Below are positions 51,401-59,806 of a DNA stretch of 64,000 nucleotides, in pieces. Source of the DNA: Lewinellaceae bacterium (GTDB taxonomy: Bacteria > Bacteroidota > Bacteroidia > Chitinophagales > Saprospiraceae); NCBI GenBank assembly GCA_020636045.1, contig JACJYP010000013.1, positions 62,001 to 126,000 on the forward strand. The letters run 5' to 3'. Every line of letters begins with the position of its first letter. The first letter of the stretch is position 1. The translations under genes and the position numbers were made by a program. The notes beneath the pieces are model-generated. The model was not told where the DNA came from. It worked only from the letters and a program-made list of their open reading frames with translations, and did no database searches.

Positions 51401-51533
51401 AGCGACGGTCATCCTCGGAGGCCTGTTGTCGTCTACCCTGCTTGACATGATTGTCACCCCCACCGTATTCTGGGTCTGGGGCGAACACGCTGTAAAGGAA
51501 TATCTGGACAGAAAAAAACAAACAACATTGTGA
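48405..51533 (+). CDS. CusA/CzcA-type heavy-metal RND efflux pump
   Basis: The 1042-residue inner-membrane pump has the RND layout: a first helix (FVVAAAVLLLLWGGWTI), a large periplasmic porter domain, helices 2-6 (from VIVLFLFLLNFRTTLITLTAIPLSLVI), a second porter domain and helices 8-12 (RIVLQIMLNIPLALVGSVAAIW, GLITLTGIASRNGIMMISHY). The helix-4 region reads AIGELVDDAIVDVENVFRR, so the acidic proton-relay residues are present although the DFG preceding them in typical HME-RND pumps is replaced by AIG. It expels metal ions with an adaptor and outer-membrane channel encoded downstream. The open frame starts at 48336, but ATG 48405 gives the standard N-terminus LNELIKFSLRNR. Confidence 0.95.
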   Translation: MLNELIKFSLRNRLFVVAAAVLLLLWGGWTITRLPVDVLPDLNRPRVTVFLEAGGMSPEEVEAQAVLPVETALNGAPGVEVVRSNASRGIGLVFVEFGWDVDVFRARQVVAEKLATLSLPEDIVPVMGPVSSVMGQIMLVGITSEPDSSGGRPPSTAADLRTLADFTIRRRLLAIKGVAQAIPIGGDRLQYQVLVSSSRLKQYDLTLEDIERALATANLNTTGSFFNRYGSEVLISILGRSNNLDDLKRTVVANRDGSPVLMSQVADVQFGAAVKRGDAAVNARAAVILTVEKQPGANTVALTEEVEKALEELKPSLPPDVRINPGVFQQKNFIVHALTNVEEALRDGFILVVIVLFLFLLNFRTTLITLTAIPLSLVITALIFRWFGISINTLTLGGLAIAIGELVDDAIVDVENVFRRLRENKEKESPQSPLLVIYEASSEVRNSIVYATIIVVLVFLPLFQLQGIEGRIFAPLGIAYITSILASLVVSLTLTPVLCSYLLPQSTLNEGRESGLVRWLKKQDLKLLRAGMAYPRTVIATAAALVLVAATMVTRFGTEFLPPFNEGSFTVNLYAPPGTSLEESNKIGTVAEQLILRVPDVQYTARRTGRAELDEHVEPVSNSEIDVELHDDARPRKEVIADIRSQLSRLAGVSVSIGQPISHRLDHLLTGVKAQIAIRIFGEDLTELRILAEKVRAVVAGVPGAVDVQAERQVLVPQLTIRLDRDALQRYGMQTGEVARDLEVLYAGKVVSQILDGQKTFDLVLRAAAEDRENLENIRNTQIHTPDGVLIPLESIARIEYEKGINTVSHENGQRRIVVSANIQDRDLGNTVAEIKQAVAGKVEIPQGYFLEYGGQFEAQKDASRLIGILSIFALMGIFLVLYAHFRSWRIVLQIMLNIPLALVGSVAAIWLTGGTFSVATLVGLITLTGIASRNGIMMISHYLHLMEHEGEQFDRQMIVRGSLERLVPVLMTALVAALALIPLTLDAGAAGKEILYPVATVILGGLLSSTLLDMIVTPTVFWVWGEHAVKEYLDRKKQTTL

Positions 51534-51534
51534 A

Positions 51535-52698
51535 ATGAAATTCCCGACCAAAGCATTCATATTATGCCTGATGTCGCAACAGGCCTTCGCACAGATCAGC
51601 ATGAGCGAGGTTGTGGACGCCGCCCTTCGCAACCATCCGCTTGCAGCATCTGCGGCCTATGAAGTGCAGGCAAAACAATTCGCCGAAAAAGCGGCCGCCC
51701 GGCTTCCCAATCCGGAAGTGAACATAGAAAGTCCCACCGGTGATTTCTATACCGCAGGGGTTTCCCAATCATTTGAGTTCCCCACCGTATACAAGCGGCA
51801 AAAGCAGCTGGCAAGGGCGGAAACGGTGCTGGCACAAAACGGGCGAGCGATCAGCGAGAACGAGATACGGCTTTCTGTACGTACACTGTACCTGGAAACA
51901 CAAATGGCGGAATATCGGGAGCAATTCCTGAGGGAGCGCGACAGCCTGTACCAGGCTATGGCAAACACTGCAGCCAGGCAGTTTGCCGCAGGAGAGATTG
52001 ATTTCCTGCAAAAAACACTGGCAGAGCAAGAAGCAGGCACCATACGCCAGGAGTTACGATCGGCCGAACAAACGGCAGTCATGCTCAGGAACCAACTGAC
52101 AGCCTTTGCGGGGTTAGCGGAGATCACAGCCCTTCTGCCGCTATCGGCCGATACCATCGCCATGCCGGCATCCGCTGATCCTGCCGCCAACCCGTCCGTT
52201 GCCTACGAGCAGCAGGCGGCCCAGGTGGCAATACAGCAAGTGCGCCTAGAAAAAAGCCGTGCGTTGCCCAATTTTTCGCTGGGATATTTCAACCAGTCCG
52301 CCCGAAACGCGCCGCTCGACTACCGTTTCCGGGCAACTGTAGGTATTCCCCTGTGGGCAGGCCAATACCGGGCCGGCATCGACGCTGCCAGGGCCGAAAG
52401 CCAGGCGGCGCTGGCGCGTGCGGAAGCGCAAAGCATGGCGGTTGCGCTCGCACTGGAACGCGCCCGAACCGACATGGCAACGACACGGGAGAAAATGCGC
52501 TACTACGAACGTGAAGCCGTTCCCCGAAGCCGCATGCTGATCTCCACCGCAACGCGGTTGCGCGATGCCGGAGAAACGGACTACTTCGATTTTCTGCGGA
52601 CGCTCGCCGAAGCCTATGCCATCCGGCGCGACTACGCCGAACAGATAAATACGTATGAAACAGCCCGTATACAGGTCCTGTACCTTACAGGCAGATAA
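51535..52698 (+). CDS. TolC-type outer-membrane efflux channel
   Basis: The 387-residue protein has a signal peptide (FILCLMSQQAFAQ) and the TolC/OEP duplication of long helices: ISMSEVVDAALRNHPLAASAAYEVQAKQFAEKAA...PNPEVNIESP in the first half and VAIQQVRLEKSRALPNFSLGYFNQ...FRATVGIPLWAG in the second. Family members form trimeric tunnels across the outer membrane that couple to RND pumps. It starts one base after the pump's stop codon, so translation is likely coupled. At 387 residues it is somewhat shorter than typical CusC/CzcC proteins (about 410-460). Confidence 0.92.
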   Translation: MKFPTKAFILCLMSQQAFAQISMSEVVDAALRNHPLAASAAYEVQAKQFAEKAAARLPNPEVNIESPTGDFYTAGVSQSFEFPTVYKRQKQLARAETVLAQNGRAISENEIRLSVRTLYLETQMAEYREQFLRERDSLYQAMANTAARQFAAGEIDFLQKTLAEQEAGTIRQELRSAEQTAVMLRNQLTAFAGLAEITALLPLSADTIAMPASADPAANPSVAYEQQAAQVAIQQVRLEKSRALPNFSLGYFNQSARNAPLDYRFRATVGIPLWAGQYRAGIDAARAESQAALARAEAQSMAVALALERARTDMATTREKMRYYEREAVPRSRMLISTATRLRDAGETDYFDFLRTLAEAYAIRRDYAEQINTYETARIQVLYLTGR

Positions 52699-52792
52699 AA
52701 TATTCATCGATAACCAGTTAAATACCGGGACAGGAATAAATGACAAAGTCAATGATTTTTGCCCCGGTACTTATTAAAAAAACAAACCGGCC

Positions 52793-54496
52793 ATGAAACT
52801 GTCCGCTTTCTTATTCTCCTTGCCAGGCATTGTGATGTTCCTACTGTGCATTACGCCACACGCCGCCGCCCATGGCGACGAGATACCAACCGACCCCGGC
52901 GTCGCCAAAGACCACTTCACGGCCTACGGCCAGTCCGATCGTTATGAACTAACGCTTTATTACCCGGAGATCACAGCGGGCAAGGAAACGCATCTGGTAC
53001 TGTTTATTGCCGATTACAAAAGCAATCGCCCCGTAGAAGGAGCAGAGCTGAAGATCGGCATCACCGGCGATCCGAAAATCAATTTTGAGGCCACTGCCTT
53101 GTCTCCGGGCGTTTACGAAATACATGGCATCTTTCCGGAAAACAAGGCGTATACGGTCACAGTAAAAATAAGCCACCCGAATGGCGCCGATTTGATCGGC
53201 ATTGCCGGTGTGGAGGCCGGCAAGACATTGCATGCCGGCGAAACGCTACATGAGGCATCGCATGCGGAGGCCGGCCAGTGGTGGTGGTTTTTGGGCGGGT
53301 TGTTATCAGGCGCCCTGATCGTATGGTTTGTCGGCAGACGCAGGCGGCGGGTTGCCACCGCAGTATTGCTGCTCGCAAGTGCCTGGTTTTCAGCGCCTAC
53401 CTGGAATCCTGCCTACGCGCACGGTGACGACGATCATGAACACAAAACCGGAAATGCCTATGGCAAAACGGTATACACGCCCAAGGAAACCCAGTTCCTG
53501 TTCGAGATCGTCACGCAACCTGTCGTTACGGGCGATTATCAACCGGCCACCACCATGTTCGGCACGATCATCCCGGCCTCGGGCGGTCTGGGGGTAGTAG
53601 TGGCGCCGCAAAACGGCCGCATCACGCGCCTCAACGCCGGCGTAGGACAGGTAGTGCGCGCCGGGCAGGCACTTGCAGTACTCGAGCAAAATATCAGTAT
53701 GCCTGAAGGAGTCGGCGTGGCCGGCAGCAACGCCGCACTGGCAGTGCAGATCGAAACGGCGAAGGTGCGCGAAGCGGCGGCCGAACGCGAATACGCACGC
53801 CTGAAAAAGATCGAAGATATTGCTGCGGCAAAGGATGTGCTTGCAGCTGAAGCGGCGTGGCGGCAGGCGCGCTCGGAACGCCAGACCCTGGAACAAAAAG
53901 CCATCGGGGCAAATGCCGCAGCCAACAGGCGCACGGTTGTACTGACGGCGCCCATATCAGGTGTAGTGGGCGATTTCACACTCACCCCCGGCGCTGAAGT
54001 CATCGCCGGACAAACGCTGATCACTATTACCAACCTGAACAAGGTGTACGTGGAAGCGCAGGTATATGACCGGGACGTGCCTGTGGTGCACGACGGAAAC
54101 AAGTTCATCGTCACCTGCTCTAACGACGATCACAAATCAGCGGAAGTGCGCCTCATATCGCCTGCCCAGACCATGAATCCGGGAAACCAGAGCCAGCGGG
54201 TATTATTTGAGATGGACAACCCCAAAGGCGAGTTCAAGATCGGCGAATTCGTAACGGTAAAAGCCCTGAACCGGCAAAGCAGCCGGCAGATCACGGTGCC
54301 CAATGCCGCTATCACGGAGATCAACGGCAAGCCGGCAATTTTCCTGAAAGAAAGCCCAGAGCAGTTCTCACTCAGTTATGTGCAAACGGGTGAAGACGAC
54401 GGTACCCGCACCCTGATCCTGAAAGGCCTGGAAGAGGGCGGGAAAGTGGTGGTAAATGGCGCATACGAAGTAAAGATGATGTACCTAAACCAGTAA
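52793..54496 (+). CDS. CusB-like RND periplasmic adaptor with fused N-terminal domain
   Basis: The 567-residue protein combines two parts. After a signal peptide (SLPGIVMFLLCITPHAAAHGDE) comes a beta-sandwich domain (about 30-145) with LTLYYPEITAGKETHLVLFIADYKS and a transmembrane helix (about 162-180). A basic cluster RRRRR then leads into a second signal-like stretch (TAVLLLASAWFSAPTWNPAYAHGDDDHEH). The remainder (about 225-567) is a membrane-fusion protein: lipoyl-like half (VVVAPQNGRITRLNAGVGQVVRAGQALAVLEQN), coiled coil, then barrel domains (PISGVVGDFTLTPGAEVIAGQTLITI). The inner second leader suggests fusion of two secreted proteins. A hairpin (TACCGGG/CCCGGTA) lies in the 94-bp gap after the channel gene. 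Confidence 0.9.
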   Translation: MKLSAFLFSLPGIVMFLLCITPHAAAHGDEIPTDPGVAKDHFTAYGQSDRYELTLYYPEITAGKETHLVLFIADYKSNRPVEGAELKIGITGDPKINFEATALSPGVYEIHGIFPENKAYTVTVKISHPNGADLIGIAGVEAGKTLHAGETLHEASHAEAGQWWWFLGGLLSGALIVWFVGRRRRRVATAVLLLASAWFSAPTWNPAYAHGDDDHEHKTGNAYGKTVYTPKETQFLFEIVTQPVVTGDYQPATTMFGTIIPASGGLGVVVAPQNGRITRLNAGVGQVVRAGQALAVLEQNISMPEGVGVAGSNAALAVQIETAKVREAAAEREYARLKKIEDIAAAKDVLAAEAAWRQARSERQTLEQKAIGANAAANRRTVVLTAPISGVVGDFTLTPGAEVIAGQTLITITNLNKVYVEAQVYDRDVPVVHDGNKFIVTCSNDDHKSAEVRLISPAQTMNPGNQSQRVLFEMDNPKGEFKIGEFVTVKALNRQSSRQITVPNAAITEINGKPAIFLKESPEQFSLSYVQTGEDDGTRTLILKGLEEGGKVVVNGAYEVKMMYLNQ

Positions 54497-54505
54497 TGCC
54501 GCCGC

Positions 54506-56941
54506 TCATTCGCCGACACGCCCGGCTTCGTCTTCGATGCCCGTCTGGCGTTTGCGCGATTTTACGTTCTGGTTGCCGAAGTTGTAACTCAGGCTGAGGC
54601 TCGCACGGCGGCTGTCCCAGCGCCCGCTGCCGTAAGCAAGCAGGCCGTTGAAATCGGAATAGCCGTCCCAGCCGGATTCGTAGAAAATATCGTTGACGCT
54701 CAGCCGCACGTTGAGGCGTTCCTCCATGAATTTACGCTGCAGGCCCAGGTTGAGGCTCCAGCTGGACTCGTACAGGAATACCCCGCCCCATACACCCGGA
54801 CCGGAGTAGTAGCCGGACACTTCCGCCTTGAACCCGGCTGGCAGATCGAAGGTGTGCTGCTGGTAAATGCTGTAGGTAAACGCCTGCACGTCCACGATGG
54901 CGCCGTCGCCGTAATCCGCCTGATTGTCGAGACGCGATGCACTGGCATTGAAATAGGCGTTCCATTTTTCCATGATCTGCACAGGAGCGCTGATACTGAG
55001 ATTGAAGATGGTCTGGTCTGCCAGGTTGGCCCAGGTAATGAATCCCGCACGCGGGTCGTCTTCATCCGGCGCGATCAGACGCGTGATCTGGTCGGTAGTG
55101 CGGCTGTACCCGATCTTGAAATTATACCGGTAAGCAAGGGTATAACCCAGTTCGAGGTTATTCACGATCTCCGGACGCAGAAAGGGGTTTCCTTTTTCGT
55201 AAGAGAGCTGGCTGATCTGGTTGTTGAAGGGGTTGAGCACGTTGTAATCGGGGCGGTTGATCCGGCGGCCGTAATTAAGTGCCAGGTTGTGTTTTTCAGC
55301 AAGCTGCCAACTCAGTCCGGCGCTGGGAAACCAGCTCAGGTAGTTGAGCACCACAGGCGGTTCCTGCAAGTCGGGCAGAAAGGCCTCCAGGTCGCCGGTG
55401 GCATCGGTTTTTTCGGCGCGCAGCCCTGCGGAGAATTGCCACTTTTTGCTCAGGGAACGGGCGTAGTTGAGGTAGCCGGCATAGACTTTTTCGTCGTATT
55501 TGAAGCGGTTGGAAAGCCGGTCGTTGCGCACGGAGGCACCGCCAATCTCGTCGAAAAACAAAAAAGTGTTGTCCGAAACGACCTTGCTCAGTTTCGAGCC
55601 GATGCCAAGGGTACCGCCCCAGAGTTCGTTTTCGAAGTCGACTTTGAATGTATAAATATCAATATCGGTCGGGGTCTTGAAACTATTGATGACCTCGGTC
55701 AGCAGCACCGATTCGCTGGCGTCGTAGTAGCGGTTGGGCTGCAGGCGCTTCGTGTCGTTCTGGAAATTGCCGTAATCGAGGTCGATATTGAGGCTGCGGC
55801 CTTTTCTGTTGTCATAGCGATAATTCAGGTTGTACGATTGCCGGTTGCGGTCGTGGTCGGCCATGCTGTTGGCCACCAGGATGCTGTCGATCATGGTAGG
55901 CGCATTCTCATTCGCGAGGGTGATACGGTTAAAAGATCTGTTGCTTGTCTCATTCAACCCTCCTTCTGCCAGGAAGCCGATCGTGTGATGGTTTCCCAGA
56001 AAAAAATCGGTGCCGAGGCGGTAATAGGCATTCTTCCACTCGTGGCGATGGCTGTTGATCTCGTCGAGCACCAGATTATTCTGATAACTCAGGAACAACA
56101 TGTCGTTGAATCCCGCGCCGTCGGCCAGGCCCAGCGTTCCAAAAGTATTGAAACGTTTGTTGCGGTAGTTACCGCTGGCATTGACGTTGGCGCGGTGCTT
56201 TTTGCCCTGGCTGTAGGTCGTACTCAGCGTACCGTTGGCGCCGAGGTTCTTGTCTTTTTTCAGGCGGATGTCGATGATGCCCGCGTTGCCTTCCGCCTCG
56301 TATTTGGCGCCGGGGTTGGTGATGATCTCGATGCGGTCGATCTGCTCGGCGGGCAGGTTTTGCAGGTAATTGCTGAGGTCCTCGCCCGTGAGCGGCAGGC
56401 GTTTGCCATCCACGTACAGCAGCACGCCCGAGCGGCCGAGCACGCTGATATTGTCGTTGTTGTCCACCGTGACGCCGGGCGCCTTGCGCATTAGCGAGAG
56501 CGCGTCGTCGCCCGTGCTGTTGATGGTGCCGCTCACGTTGAAAACCGTGCGGTCGGCTTTGATCTCGATCATGGCGCGCGAAGCAGTGACAGTGGCTTCG
56601 GCGAGCGCCACGGCGCCCGGAGAAAACTTCAGCACACCCAGGTCGAGCGGCCGCCCGTCTTCCATGTGAATGCCCGAGCGTTGCAGGTCGTCGTAACCCA
56701 GGTAACTCGCCTTCAGGTAGTAATCGCCCGCTTTCAGGCCCTGTATATGGAAAACGCCCGCTTCGTCTGTGGTCTCTACTTTTTGCAGGCTGCTGTCGGC
56801 AGCGCTGAACAGGGCCACGTTGGCAAACACGATGGCTTCGCCTTCATTGTTTTGCAGCACACCGCGGAGGGCGGAATGCTGGGCATGAGCGGTCAGGGCG
56901 GTCAGAAGGAGCAGGAGCAAAAGAGAGGAGGTCTTTGTCAT
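54506..56941 (-). CDS. TonB-dependent-receptor-like outer-membrane protein (OMP_b-brl_3 type)
   Basis: The 811-residue protein has a signal peptide (LLLLLLLTALTAHAQ). An N-terminal carboxypeptidase-regulatory-like domain follows (about 17-100, LRGVLQNNEGEAIVFANVALF...YYLKASYLGYDD), then a plug (SLMRKAPGVTVDNNDNISVLGRSGVLLYVDGK...IDRIEIITNPGAKYEAEGNAGIIDI). A long barrel ends in SLSYNFGNQNVKSRKRQTGIEDEAG. The family imports or senses unknown substrates across the outer membrane. A frame extension to 56983 exists, but ATG 56941 starts the signal peptide. It is convergent with the adaptor gene (9 bp between stops) and so is not part of that operon; whether it handles metals is unknown. Confidence 0.9.
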   Translation of the reverse strand: MTKTSSLLLLLLLTALTAHAQHSALRGVLQNNEGEAIVFANVALFSAADSSLQKVETTDEAGVFHIQGLKAGDYYLKASYLGYDDLQRSGIHMEDGRPLDLGVLKFSPGAVALAEATVTASRAMIEIKADRTVFNVSGTINSTGDDALSLMRKAPGVTVDNNDNISVLGRSGVLLYVDGKRLPLTGEDLSNYLQNLPAEQIDRIEIITNPGAKYEAEGNAGIIDIRLKKDKNLGANGTLSTTYSQGKKHRANVNASGNYRNKRFNTFGTLGLADGAGFNDMLFLSYQNNLVLDEINSHRHEWKNAYYRLGTDFFLGNHHTIGFLAEGGLNETSNRSFNRITLANENAPTMIDSILVANSMADHDRNRQSYNLNYRYDNRKGRSLNIDLDYGNFQNDTKRLQPNRYYDASESVLLTEVINSFKTPTDIDIYTFKVDFENELWGGTLGIGSKLSKVVSDNTFLFFDEIGGASVRNDRLSNRFKYDEKVYAGYLNYARSLSKKWQFSAGLRAEKTDATGDLEAFLPDLQEPPVVLNYLSWFPSAGLSWQLAEKHNLALNYGRRINRPDYNVLNPFNNQISQLSYEKGNPFLRPEIVNNLELGYTLAYRYNFKIGYSRTTDQITRLIAPDEDDPRAGFITWANLADQTIFNLSISAPVQIMEKWNAYFNASASRLDNQADYGDGAIVDVQAFTYSIYQQHTFDLPAGFKAEVSGYYSGPGVWGGVFLYESSWSLNLGLQRKFMEERLNVRLSVNDIFYESGWDGYSDFNGLLAYGSGRWDSRRASLSLSYNFGNQNVKSRKRQTGIEDEAGRVGE

Positions 56942-57083
56942 AAAAATACTTTCTACGGGATGATTCAGGCAGAAAGAGGGCAAAATAGACCTGTAGTTGC
57001 ACGAAGGGCGTTTTTATTCGACCAACTCAGTCGGTGCACGGCCGGAAACCGGTCAAAATATGAGGTACGGAGATATGAAAAAA

Positions 57084-57119
57084 ACAGGCGGCCGGGGGAG
57101 TGCTCCCCCGGCCGCCTGT
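57084..57119 (-). terminator. Strong intrinsic terminator
   Basis: A perfect 17-bp stem (ACAGGCGGCCGGGGGAG with its complement) and 2-nt loop is followed on the minus strand by a run of T (plus-strand A tract 57078-57084). It serves the minus-strand membrane protein gene ending at 57142. Confidence 0.95.
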
Positions 57120-57141
57120 GTGATGGCGACATCCACGAAGT

Positions 57142-57972
57142 CTATTTCTGAATAAATGCGCCGTCCAGCGTCTCGCTGTCAAAATCGCCCGTGGGCCGGC
57201 CGGTAGCATAATTGTACACAGCCGCTACAAACACGGTCTGGGCTGCAGAAGTAACCGTCACAACGATGAGTATGGCAACGAGCGTCACGACCAGGGCCAG
57301 CCAGAAATTGATGGACATGAGCAGGTAGCCGGCCAGGGCCGCCAGCAAAAAGCCGAGGAACTGGAAAGCGCCGAAACTGACCGTGGCCGCCAGGGATTCG
57401 CCCCATTTCTCTCTCATCAACCGGCCCGAACGCTTCACAGAATCGATAACGCCCTTGTTTTCGTACACCAGCACCGGCACCACGAAAAAAGTGAGCACCG
57501 ACCAGGTAATACCGATGAGACCGGCGATGATCTTGCCCGGCTTGCCCGACTCCTGGAGCGCTTTCAGCAGCGTACCCACCGTGGCCGACAACAGTGCCCA
57601 GCCGAAGATCTTGTCGATGCGCGACAGCGAAAAGTTAATGCCGTCCATGACGTTGGTTTCCTCGTCGTTCAGCACCTTGATCGCGCAATGGATCAGCGCG
57701 GCGTTGAAAAATACGATGATGAAAAAGTTGATCAGGTAGTACAGAAAAGCCGTGCCGTATATGGCGATCTGGCCGTATTGTTCGTCGTGAAAAAGAGCCT
57801 CCACACGGTCGCCGCCGAAGTAACTGGCGCCGCCGAAAAAGGTGGACAGGACGAGCACGAGGGCCGTACCGGAAAACACCGGAAAAAGGAGCAGGCTTTT
57901 CTGGCGGCGGATGGTGGAAAGACTGAGCATGGCAAGGTCCCAGCCATTGCTCAAACGCGTGAAGAAGTTCAT
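57142..57972 (-). CDS. DUF6159-type integral membrane protein
   Basis: The 276-residue protein has about six hydrophobic segments, including LLLFPVFSGTALVLVLSTFF, AIYGTAFLYYLINFFIIVFFNAALIHCA, IAGLIGITWSVLTFFVVPVLVYE and LALVVTLVAILIVVTVTSAAQTVFVAAVY. The opening WDLAMLSLSTIRRQKSLLLFPV and the VNDEET/GINFSLSRIDKIFGWALLSATVG stretches match a conserved membrane family (DUF6159) whose function is not known. It is monocistronic between the barrel-protein gene and a divergent promoter, and ends at a strong terminator. Confidence 0.8.
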   Translation of the reverse strand: MNFFTRLSNGWDLAMLSLSTIRRQKSLLLFPVFSGTALVLVLSTFFGGASYFGGDRVEALFHDEQYGQIAIYGTAFLYYLINFFIIVFFNAALIHCAIKVLNDEETNVMDGINFSLSRIDKIFGWALLSATVGTLLKALQESGKPGKIIAGLIGITWSVLTFFVVPVLVYENKGVIDSVKRSGRLMREKWGESLAATVSFGAFQFLGFLLAALAGYLLMSINFWLALVVTLVAILIVVTVTSAAQTVFVAAVYNYATGRPTGDFDSETLDGAFIQK

Positions 57973-58205
57973 AATCAGGTTGTTTTAAGTGCAGGCATCG
58001 GTTTGCCGCACGGAAGTTATACAATTCCCCGCAATGTAGTGGTTTTATTCAATTGGCAACGGGGCGGTTTTCATAGCAGCGACCAATGCTCACCTTTACA
58101 TACTTATACGCAAAACAACACAAAACGGCGAATAAAATTCCACACTTGATCTGAATACCCCCTGTTTATATTCAAAATACCCCCGCACATGCGGCGAAAG
58201 CCCGA

Positions 58206-58213
58206 TACATTTG
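58206..58213 (+). promoter_or_regulatory. Candidate Bacteroidota -7 element (TACATTTG)
   Basis: TACATTTG matches TAnnTTTG and lies 45 bp before the PD40 propeller gene's ATG. No convincing -33 element is seen. Confidence 0.45.
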
Positions 58214-58257
58214 CCTTGCCGGAATACGCCGGACCGTACTGAAAACACCGCTGCCCT

Positions 58258-59772
58258 ATGGAAATACAGACATATGCCGCATTATGCGCCGCAGCCTTGC
58301 TTTTGATGCCCGCCGCTGTGCTTTCCGCTCAAAACGGGCCCGGCATCTTCGAGGCATCCGCCGATGTAGGCCCCGTGCTGCATGCCGGAAAGACGGAATA
58401 TGACGCAACGGCGCAAACCTACCGCCTCAGCGGCTCGGGCGCCAATATCTGGTTTGCGAAAGACGAATTTCACTACGCTTACAAAAAGGTGAGCGGCGAC
58501 TGCATCGTGCAGGCCCGCGGGCGCCTGCTGGGCAAAGGCGTCGATCCGCACCGGAAATTCGGCTGGATGCTGCGCGCAGGGCTGGATACCAGCGCCGCCA
58601 TGGTGAGCGCTACCGTGCACGGCGACGGCCTGACGGCCATCCAGTACCGGAAGCGGAGCGGTATGAACATCGAAGAAGTAAAGTCGCCGGTCAGGATGCC
58701 GGATGTGATACAACTGGAGCGCCGCGGCCGCAGTTTTCTGCTGTCGGTGGCGCGCTTCGGCGAGCCGTTCTGGACGGTGGAGGTTCCCGATTTCGACCTG
58801 CCCGAAACGCTCTATGCTGGGCTCTTCATCTGTTCGCACAACAAAGACGCAGTGGAAACGGCCGAGTTCGACAATGTGCGGGTCATCATTCCGGCGAAGC
58901 CGGATTTTCGCCCCTACCGCGACTACATCGGCAGCCATATCGAAGTGCTGGATGTGGCGACAGGCGCACGGAAGGTGCTGCATAGTGCCCCCAACTCGCT
59001 GCAGGCGCCCAACTGGACACCCGATGACAAGGCCCTGATCTACAACAGCGAGGGCCTGATCTACCGTTTCGATCTCGAAACAAACAAACCCGCACCCCTC
59101 AACACCGGCGCCATCAGGCAGAACAACAACGATCATGTGCTTTCCTTCGACGGGAAAATGCTGGGCCTGAGCAGTTCGAGCGGAGACCCGAAATACGGAT
59201 CGATGATCTACGCCGTGCCTACGGAAGGAGGTGTGCCGGTACAGATCACACCGACAGGACCTTCGTACCTGCACGGATGGTCGCCCGACGGCAAATGGCT
59301 CAGCTATACGGCGCAGCGCGACGGCGACTACGATATTTACAAAATAAAATCGAAAGGCGGGCGCGAAGTCAGGCTGACCACATCGCCGGGGCTCGACGAC
59401 GGCGCCGAATACAGCCCCGACGGCAAATACATCTATTTCAACTCGATGCGCAGCGGCAGCATGCAACTGTGGCGCATGAAAAGCAACGGCCGCGAACAGG
59501 AACAACTCACCGACGACGCATTCAACAACTGGTTCCCGCATGTGTCGCCCGACGGCAAATGGGTCTTGTTCCTTTCATACGCGCCGGACATCGCACCCGA
59601 CGATCATCCCTTTTACAAACACGTGTACCTGCGCCTGATGCCGGCGCCGGAAAAAGGGAAGATCGGAAAGCCGAAGGTGGTGGCTTACATTTACGGCGGG
59701 CAGGGAAGCATCAACGTCCCTTCCTGGGCGCCGGATAGCCGGCGTGCGGCTTTTGTAAGCAATTCGGATTGA
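58258..59772 (+). CDS. Secreted PD40 (TolB-like) beta-propeller protein with N-terminal lectin-like domain
   Basis: The 504-residue protein has a signal peptide (LCAAALLLMPAAVLSAQ). An N-terminal jelly-roll/DUF1349-like domain (about 30-215) contains FHYAYKKVSGDCIVQARGRLL and GWMLRAGLDTSAAMVSATVHGDG. A C-terminal six-bladed PD40 propeller shows LQAPNWTPDDKALIYNSEG, SPDGKWLSYTAQRDGDYDIYKI, SPDGKYIYFNSMRSGSMQLWRM and SPDGKWVLFLSYAP. The family is found in secreted sensors and carbohydrate-associated proteins; a catalytic function is not evident. It starts the sugar cluster, 34 bp before the VOC-DUF1080 gene, and shares its orientation with the symporter and glycosidase. Confidence 0.85.
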   Translation: MEIQTYAALCAAALLLMPAAVLSAQNGPGIFEASADVGPVLHAGKTEYDATAQTYRLSGSGANIWFAKDEFHYAYKKVSGDCIVQARGRLLGKGVDPHRKFGWMLRAGLDTSAAMVSATVHGDGLTAIQYRKRSGMNIEEVKSPVRMPDVIQLERRGRSFLLSVARFGEPFWTVEVPDFDLPETLYAGLFICSHNKDAVETAEFDNVRVIIPAKPDFRPYRDYIGSHIEVLDVATGARKVLHSAPNSLQAPNWTPDDKALIYNSEGLIYRFDLETNKPAPLNTGAIRQNNNDHVLSFDGKMLGLSSSSGDPKYGSMIYAVPTEGGVPVQITPTGPSYLHGWSPDGKWLSYTAQRDGDYDIYKIKSKGGREVRLTTSPGLDDGAEYSPDGKYIYFNSMRSGSMQLWRMKSNGREQEQLTDDAFNNWFPHVSPDGKWVLFLSYAPDIAPDDHPFYKHVYLRLMPAPEKGKIGKPKVVAYIYGGQGSINVPSWAPDSRRAAFVSNSD

Positions 59773-59806
59773 GCCGCGACCATTCACTTCAGCCTTCCAG
59801 TTTGTC

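Noticed and set aside
54854..56494. 546-codon plus-strand ORF opposite the outer-membrane receptor
   Set aside because: Antisense shadow of the receptor gene, which has signal peptide, plug and barrel.
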